Shown here one piece after another: positions 57,119-64,000 of a stretch of 64,000 bases of DNA. The notes beneath the pieces were generated by a model that saw nothing but the letters and a program-made list of their open reading frames with translations, made no database searches and was not told where the DNA came from. The translations under genes were made by a program, and so were the position numbers. The number at the start of each line of letters is the position of its first letter. The stretch's first letter is position 1. The DNA is from Sequoia sempervirens (lineage: Eukaryota > Streptophyta > Pinopsida > Cupressales > Cupressaceae), in contig VDFB02000001.1 in NCBI GenBank assembly GCA_007258455.2, forward strand, positions 11,884,754 through 11,948,753, in the 5' to 3' direction.

Positions 57119-57709
57119 ATGCGGTCCCTAGATGTGGAAATGTGGTTTAATATGTGGCTGCAAAACTGTAGGAAATCGATCTTTGACAACCTCTGGTTTG
57201 TTATTCCCTCCACCATTATTTGGGAAATTTGGAAGGAACGAAGTAGGAGGATCTTCCAAGACAAGGAAATGGAAATTGAAAGGATCTATAGCATAATTGA
57301 AGGTCACATAACAAAATTAGTCAATGAAGCTACCTGCAACAAAACAAGCAAGAAGATGGTTTTTACAAGTTGGGATGATCTTAAAATTCCCTCCATGTGT
57401 GGGGTAGGGGTGGTCGGTCAAGAAAAAAGGAAGGAGGTGAGATGGGAAGCCACAGAGTTTGGTTGGATCAAGGTCAATTTTGATGGTGCCTCAAAGGGAA
57501 ACCCTGGTCTAAGTGGTGCTAGCTATATTGTGTGTGATGAACAAGGAAAGGTCCTGGCAGAAATCTCTATCTATATAGGAAATAAGACCAACAACATTGT
57601 GGATTTAAGAGACACTAATTGGCCTATAGTTGGGGTCAAAGATTGGTGCCAAACACATTCACCTCAAGGAGGACTCCCTCATTACTATCAATTCCACTCA
57701 ACTCAATAA
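57119..57709 (+). pseudogene. LINE RNase H, N-terminal part
   Basis: The 196-codon frame contains the linker IWEIWKERSRRIFQDKEM, then GWIKVNFDGASKGNPGLSGA, with the first RNase H Asp in FDGAS, and DEQGKVLAEISIYIG. The usual E in helix A and the later D motifs are not readable in this frame; a further piece follows to ~57900 in another frame. Confidence 0.8.
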
Positions 57710-58445
57710 TTATCCAAAGTAGAAGCTTGGCCAGTGGCTTCAGGCAATGAAAGAATTTCTTGGGGGATTTGAGGAGTACAAGCAAAGCCATGTATACAAG
57801 GAGGGCAATGAATTGGTAGACGAACTGGAAAAAGCAGCGGTGGAAAAGACACAACAATGAGGTGTTTGACACATAGACATGAAAGTAGATAGATCCTGGT
57901 AACAATGATGTGTGGGATACCCTTGTTCCTATGCACATTGGGTATGGCTAGATTTCTATGTTAGCCAATACACATAAATTGGAAAGTGTTCCTAAGTGCA
58001 TAAGAGTTATTTGGAATTAAGATTTTTGTATAGTTGAGGGTTTGTTGGCACTGATGTAGAGGGTGAAAAGGTGGGGCTTTGTCATCTTAATGTGTGGCGG
58101 AATGGAAAGATACGATTCTAGGTTGGACCCAACAATTAATATCCCACAAGGTAGGTCGCAAGATCTTAAATAAAGTGTCGAATGATACAAAAATCAATGA
58201 GCGATCAAGCACCCATCATAATGACACAAGGAAGGCTACTAGAAATAGACAGTGGAGGTGACTGATGACCCATTCTATTTTCTGGTTTAGTGCTCTAATG
58301 ACTAGGATGTGATGGACACACCAGTATGCTTGAACTCTATAAGAAGGAAAATGTATTTTTGGGGGGAGGTCACAGATAAAAGGTTGAAGGCCATCCTTTC
58401 TACGGACCATCATTTGGTCTTGCAAGCAGTTAAGAAAATGTTGGG

Positions 58446-59024
58446 GTGGAGTTCTTGATTATGTGTCACTGCTACAAGGTAAACACATATGTCACGACAA
58501 TGTTTTTGGCAGTGATTTTATACATGGGCATGACTAAGGCTAAGGCCAAGTTGCTATGCCAAAAGATATTCATGCATTCCTTTCTCGATGAAATTGATGC
58601 GACCCTAGACAATGTGGATGACAATCTTCTCACTCCACTTCCACAAAACTACATGTTATTGGGTCGGGGGTTGGAGGTGAATAAATTCCCCATTGTTTGT
58701 ACCCTTAAGCCGAAGGTGTTGGAAAGGTGATGGGGGGAAATGGAGCGGAGCATAACCTTTCTGAAGAGGGTGGCTGGAATCACCTTGGTGCCAAGGCCGG
58801 GGTGGGTGAAGGATTGCATAAATGTGGAAGGGCTGGAGGTGGATGTTGAAGATGAGGACGAGGAGGATTGGGGTCTAGGCCCTAGCAAGGAATGGGTGGT
58901 GAATGACTTTGGGGATATTGAGGAGATCATGAATAATCTAACCCATCATGCTTGTGGCAATGACTATCCTATGGTGGTTGGTGTGCTAGTGGAAAGGAAA
59001 TTACAAGAGGAAGGTGATGCTTAG
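58446..59024 (+). CDS. Unknown ORF pair in the LINE 3' region
   Basis: Two frames (58446-58730 and 58740-59024), separated by one stop and in the same phase. The first ends FPIVCTLKPKVLER; the second reads MERSITFLKRVAGITLVPRP, then a very acidic stretch VDVEDEDEEDWGLG and FGDIEEIMNN. It is rich in D, E and V, with GC content above its surroundings. Not a known LINE domain. It may be a C-terminal extension, a captured host fragment, or chance. The start codon is unproven. Confidence 0.3.
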
Positions 59025-59385
59025 CCCTGGGATGGTGGTGTCTACAATGGGAATGTGTTAAAAATAGGGTCTATTGATGTAATTTTTTCTATAGGAGTCT
59101 CTTTTGTTATCATATCTATGAATTTGCAATCATAAAACCGATTGGTCCTAATTTTATAGCTATGGATGCCTCCATGAAATAGAAAGTAATAAGGTTTTGT
59201 TTGCAATTACGTCGAGGGTGGAATACAATGTATATACCAAAGCTTATGCATATTGTAGAGGATGTACAAGGTAGTATTCGGATGGGATACTAAACACAAC
59301 ATTCACTGTAATTTTTTGATAATTAATATAATGGGTGTTGCCCCTTAGCAGCTATTTATCTATCAAAAAAATAATAATTTTATTG

Positions 59386-62200
59386 TTTCATGTTAAAAAA
59401 GGGAGATTTATTTTGTGAATAAAAGAAGGTTATGATGTAGGAAAATCTTGTAACAATTTAATCTAGAATCCCTAAAAAGGTTCTTGAAATTGGAGCAAAA
59501 TCAAACTTTTGAGTCATCCAATTATGTCAAACTTTGACAATGAAGAGCTTGGAGAGACTTGAGTGTTGTCTATTTTTAGGAGAGGTAGGGTGAGTTCCAA
59601 GTGATCTCATTATTCCCAACTTGATCATGTCAAATAACATGTTAATTGGTTGGTGCTAGAGGGAGGGCCTTGATATTAGAATCAATATGAGCATGTATAA
59701 TGTATAGGATAGGCAAAAGAAACATTAAATTACTAGGCATTTCTAATTACCACAAAATTAGAGCTAACAAAGGAATACCTAAGGCTAGAATTGTTTAATC
59801 AACATCAATTTATCTAAGAAATATTGATGATCTCATGGATTCCTGAAATAACTTGTGTTATGACACCGATGAATACTTGCAACAACCTACACAAGGATAT
59901 ATGCACTTTCTAACTTACTACTACCTGAGGTGGCAATATTTTTCCTAAAAAATATTACCCTATAAAATATGTTATAGGACTCAAATTAAAAGATGAATTA
60001 ATTGTGCATGGAAGTGTTAGTAATGAATGAGGCAAGGTGGACTGTAGATAGAACCTCAATTCACTCACATTGTAAAAGTGTGGATATTCCTTGACATCTC
60101 TACTTTTTCACAAAATACAAAACAATAACGCAAATGCAAGAAATGCAAGGTTGTAGGGAAATGGTCAAAATTAGGCAAGTTGCTTGAGAGGGTGACTTCC
60201 ATGTATTCCTTTGTATATTAAGGCCATTTGTGGGGATGTGGGAATAACAATATTTTGAGAATATTTCCTCCTTACCACAAGAGCTCTACATATTCTCAAA
60301 AACTCAACAATTCAACTTTATTGACTCATCCCTTTTTATAGAAAAATCTAGTGACTTTATCAACAATCTAAATTTATTTTAGTACAAATAAAACATTATA
60401 AACTCAAGTCTAGAATTATTTAAAGGCTACAAAAGGAAAAAATAAAATTGAATGACACTTGATATAAACACTGAGGTTATCTAATGGGAATGATTTTTTT
60501 TTTTTTGAAAAATGATAAAAAGTGGTATAAGACTATGGGAACAACAATGAAGAATATCTTTGTTGTAGCAAAAAATTTGACCATCTTGATATTGTGAAAT
60601 GAATGCCTTCAGTTTGGAAAACACTTTAGGATCATAAAAATATTTGAAATGCCTATAATTTCAATCATGACCATGTGGGATTGATTCTATCATTCGTAAT
60701 ATTGACCTAGCATGCATAAGAGATTTAAAACACAATATAATCATGTTGACAATAGACTTTTGAAACCTATTTTACCCCTATCTTTGGTATTTTCTTGGAT
60801 GTAAGGACATATGGTATTGAAAAATACCATGGGAAGATTATCAAATCACAAGAGTAATGTTCTCTTAGGTTGTGATTGATTAAATTGGCTTCATGATCAT
60901 CAAAGAATATCAAAGACAACAACCAATCATGCAAGCATCCTAGATGAATGTGATGCAGTTTAAGGTCCTTTTAGTGCTCCAAAACAAAGTGTTCTTAGAA
61001 TGGTTTTTTTCTTCAATATATAGGATTTTTAAATATGAATTACTCAATTTAATTCACACTAAATGCCTTTAAATACCAAGATATAACAATTAATTATGTA
61101 AAAATGTACCAAGTTGATTCATAACAATTAATACAATAGGTGGGAGTTAGTAAAATTTAAATTTTGGCGGTTAATTCCATTTGGTGTGGGGATTACTCCC
61201 ACATGCCTTGGGATTGACCTAGGATAATCAAAGTGTAAATATCGAGGTGGTAAATGAATGTATTGGTATAGGCGCAAGGATGAGAGTATTAAACAAGTTA
61301 TAAATGGTGAATGGATATGAATACTTGGAAACATGAAAAGATATGGTTGAATATAATATACAAACATGTGTAAATGGACATAGGTGAAGGATTGAGAAAT
61401 GAGCCCACTATAAATAAAAAAATATTCTTTTTTTTAGTTATTTATTTTTATTGGATTAACTTAAATAAAATAATTACAATAAGAAAGAAACAACAAAATA
61501 TGTTCAAAAGTAAATAAGAACCTTAACATGGGTATTCAAATCTCACCATCACACTAATTTATGCAAGAGTGCATTTATTTCTTTACTAACATGATAATAA
61601 ATAAACCTAGCTACTTACGGCATTGTCCCATTTGGTTGCTTGCTCTTATTTATCATAGAAACATGAGATCTTATGATTTTGTTTGAAGTATAATGTATAA
61701 TATGAAATATTCTCCATAAATGGTGGAGTAGCTACACCTTTAGATTATTATTTTTTTCAGTAGCTACACTTTAAGAATTATAATTTTAGTTATGAGTGAA
61801 TAACTATCAAGAATACCCTCAAATGTTTGAACATCTTTTGTCAAGATTTTGGCTCGACCATTCAATGATACAAGACTTAGTATTATCGACAATCCTTTCT
61901 TCCTTCACCTCTTGGATTCAAGCCTTCAATTGGAAATGAATTGGGCATGGAGAAATATTCAAATTTCTAAGTATCCCTTTTGCATTCTAGATTTCTCAGG
62001 TTTCCTTATGGCAAGTGTTCCTTTCCAAAATTGAAATTAAGCTTGCATACTAGATCATGAAGTCCCATTCCTTGGCAAGGAAATTGCAAGTTTGATCAAA
62101 CATTATTGTGGCCACTCAAGTGTATTACTCCTCATGTTGGGTTCCTTCTAAATCCTCTAACATGAAGTGGGAGAAGCTTCTCCAATATTTTCTTTGAGCC
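59386..62200. other. No clear gene
   Basis: AT-rich. Frames at 61128-61367 (minus) and 61849-62034 (plus) are short and unsupported. A poly-T run at 60490-60503 and T-rich stretches occur. The region is probably old repeat sequence. Confidence 0.45.
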
Positions 62201-63067
62201 TCCTCTGACAACTCTAAGGAAGTTAAGGTAACGAAACAACTTCCTACAATAATCTTGAGAGGAGGGTAACACAAAACTTTACAAATCTTTACAATAGTTA
62301 CAGAAACTTAAACAAAAATAAACATGAATATCATTCATACCACAACACAATGATTTACATACGGAAAACCCTTTTGGGAGAAAAACCCCACACTCCAAAA
62401 GTTACCCAATATATAATTCAAAATCACAAAGATTACAATAAACTTGCAGAGCAAGCATCTTATATGAATATCACCAAACAGAGATCTAGAGGCAACATGA
62501 TCATTATCATACTCTCAGAATACATCACAATACACAACCATAATAGAACACCCTCATAAAATAGGGTTACCTTCTAGGGAAATACAAGCCAACAAAATAT
62601 TTACCGTTAGATCTAAGACCTAATGATGAACGGTCTACATTTACAATAATAAAATATACATGAAATGTGGCTTTTGAGGTGCTACCCCCAAACCCCCACC
62701 AGGGCGTGCGGCCTATCAGGGGGATGAGCCCCCCAAACCCCACAAGGGGGTACCCCCTGCACCCCTTGTGCTTACTTATCAATAATAAACCTTTTTGTAA
62801 TTGAAAGGTTGAGACACATTTTTCCAAAAAATCTTCCACTTAAAAACCATTTCCCTTCCATGAAGGGTAGCAATAATTGGTATGACTTTTCCATAGTCCA
62901 TGAAGTATTAGAGCAAGCTTTTGGATTCAACTATGTATGTTTTTAGAGACATTTTGGATCACACTCATAGGTATTTTTACTTTCCTCTTCCTGATAATGG
63001 ATCACTGAGTGTGATCTGAAACGTCTCTAAAAACTTACATAGTTGAATCCAAAAGCTTTCTCTAATA
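62200..63067 (-). repeat. Putative 3' LTR of the copia element (minus strand)
   Basis: Starts at 63067 with TATTAGAG (expected TGTTAGAG), directly after a purine tract. Inside are a 62-bp inverted repeat at its start, a GC-rich block (62684-62765) and a GGAAAACCCTTTTGGGAGAA segment (62360-62380) common in copia LTRs. The left end is not fixed: no second LTR lies in the window. Frame 62567-62839 (minus) overlaps the GC-rich block and is not supported. Confidence 0.45.
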
Positions 63068-63068
63068 A

Positions 63069-63080
63069 ATCTCCCACTTG
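63069..63080 (-). promoter_or_regulatory. Polypurine tract of the copia element
   Basis: On the minus strand CAAGTGGGAGAT precedes the LTR start, the classic copia tract context. Confidence 0.6.
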
Positions 63081-63197
63081 TCAAACACCTTGCAAGAGCA
63101 ATCGGAGGGAGCATAAAGATCATCTCTTAATTGCTAGGGGTCGAAAGACCCATAGACTTTTAACACCATTTGAACTTCTTTGTGCTCACATGCTTAG

Positions 63198-63475
63198 TTA
63201 AAGAATCAAAACAATCATCAAAGTGTCTACCTTAACCAGCTTCACGTTGTCGTCTTCAACCATATCTCTAACAAAATGATACAGTACATCAATGTGCTTG
63301 GACTTGGCATGAAATGTTGGGTTCTTAGCTAGGAAAATTGCACTCTGATTGTCACAATAAACTGTCACTACACCTTGTTTTATTCCAATATTTGAACATA
63401 GTCTCTTAAGGCAAACAAATTTTTTATAAGCATGAGTAGTTGTCATAAACTTCAATAGTGTAGAAAGCAACCACA
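63198..63475 (-). pseudogene. Copia RNase H
   Basis: Reads THAYKKFVCLKRLCSNIG, the usual lead-in, then VTVYCDNQSAIFLAKNPTFH with the catalytic Asp in YCDNQSA, and SKHIDVLYHFVRDMVEDDNV. These are the standard C-terminal blocks of Ty1/copia pol. The 5' half of the domain is broken by stops up to ~63600. The region is near the end of pol, just before the polypurine tract and LTR. Confidence 0.88.
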
Positions 63476-63610
63476 GCTTGTCACTTACTCATCCAACTAA
63501 TTGCACTACCAAATAAATTAAACACAAGAACTGGTGGATCATTTGCTATCAACATCACCTACCCAGTCTAAATCCACATAACCATGAATATCAAGGGAAA
63601 TCTCATCTCT

Positions 63611-63782
63611 TATCAAATTACTATGATAACACAAACAATACTTTGAGGTACCCTGCAAATATCTGAAGACTTTTTTAACTGCATCCCAATGAAATCTATC
63701 AAATTACTATGATAACACAAAGAATACTTTTAAGTACCCAGCAAATATCTAAAGATTCTTTTAACTGCATCCCAATGAAATC
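63611..63782 (-). repeat. 86-bp tandem duplication in copia pol
   Basis: 63611-63696 and 63697-63782 are near copies (~90%). The unit length is not a multiple of three, so it disrupts the frame between RT and RNase H. Confidence 0.8.
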
Positions 63783-64000
63783 TACTAAGATTAGACATAT
63801 ATCTAAAAATAATTCCCATTGCTTGGGTGATGTCTAGTCTAGTAAAAACCATACCATACACCAAACTTCCAATTGCACTTTGGTAAGACACTTTATTCAT
63901 GTCCTCCATCTCTAAAGGGGATGTTGGACAATCTAAAATAGATAACTTCGTTCCAGCTGAAAAAGGAACACGCAATGCTCTACAATCCTACATGTTTGTA
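63730..64000 (-). pseudogene. Copia reverse transcriptase C-terminus, cut by window edge
   Basis: Reads KVSYQSAIGSLVYGMVFTRL (usual YxSAVGSLMYAMVCTRPD), then RYMSNLSRFHWDAVKRIFRY and LLGT. This is the end of the RT domain of Ty1/copia elements. The rest of RT lies beyond the right edge. It is on the same strand as the RNase H at 63198. Confidence 0.85.

Larger units (their letters stand above)
51823..59385 (+). mobile_element. Degenerate plant LINE with RNase H
   Basis: Contains ORF1 (DUF4283-like), an apurinic endonuclease, RT, a zinc-finger RVT tail and RNase H in LINE order. The 3' end is A-rich with TAA repeats (TATCAAAAAAATAATAA). TAATTTTATTG occurs at 51823-51833 and again at 59375-59385, a possible 11-bp target duplication, although the two copies do not extend further. 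Many stops and frameshifts. Confidence 0.8.

Noticed and set aside
61849..62034. 61-codon ORF near the copia element
   Set aside because: No family match, no neighbouring coding context, and a length expected by chance.
1..64000. CRISPR array, bacterial operon, ribosome-binding sites or replication origin
   Set aside because: The content is plant retroelements with eukaryotic features. No regularly spaced short repeats with unique spacers and no prokaryotic gene organisation were seen.

Overview
The window looks like intergenic DNA from a large-genome seed plant. It is AT-rich and packed with nested, old, mutated retroelements: Ty3/gypsy, Ty1/copia, a plant LINE and a MITE. No host gene is intact. 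The decay pattern (in-frame stops that look like CAA>TAA, CGA>TGA and TGG>TAG changes) fits long methylated silence. A gymnosperm is plausible, but the sequence does not prove it.

Layout. 1-3.3 kb: 3' end and LTR of an unidentified LTR element. 5.9-6.3 kb: a 399-bp MITE-like element with perfect 26-bp terminal inverted repeats (TIRs). 7.88-10.37 kb: a complete non-autonomous copia-type element (LTRs, tRNA-Met primer site, polypurine tract, 5-bp duplication GTAAG). 10.42-31.08 kb: a pair of ~1.07-kb LTRs enclosing a gag-only region (24.6-27.8 kb). The same interval holds a fragment of a GYF-domain (EXA1-like) host gene that is split by a complete 7.7-kb Ty3 chromovirus (12,496-20,192). 31.1-36.8 kb: a degraded unknown coding-like sequence interrupted by a 2.4-kb cluster of seven 5S-rRNA-derived repeats. 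38.1-51.1 kb: a scrambled Ty3/gypsy element resembling the Tat/Ogre group, with two LTR copies in inverted orientation and its pol gene in three pieces. 51.8-59.4 kb: a degenerate RNase H-bearing LINE. 62.2-64 kb: the 3' end of a minus-strand copia element.

The most unusual structure is at 34,031-36,480. Seven ~362-bp units each carry a 113-bp 5S-like sequence. Four units lie on the minus strand and three on the plus strand, head to head. The whole block is bracketed by a perfect 13-bp direct repeat, and removing the block plus one repeat copy rejoins a reading frame. It therefore appears to have inserted as one unit, or to have grown after one insertion. It is either a multimeric 5S-derived SINE or a rearranged Cassandra-type (5S-bearing) miniature LTR element. 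The next strongest result is the chromovirus insertion, whose removal restores a single host-gene reading frame across the junction.

Genes do not cooperate here as in an operon. The interest lies in the order of insertions, the captured host fragments, and the odd non-coding parts of the repeats. Domain calls were read by eye from translations; no database search was run.
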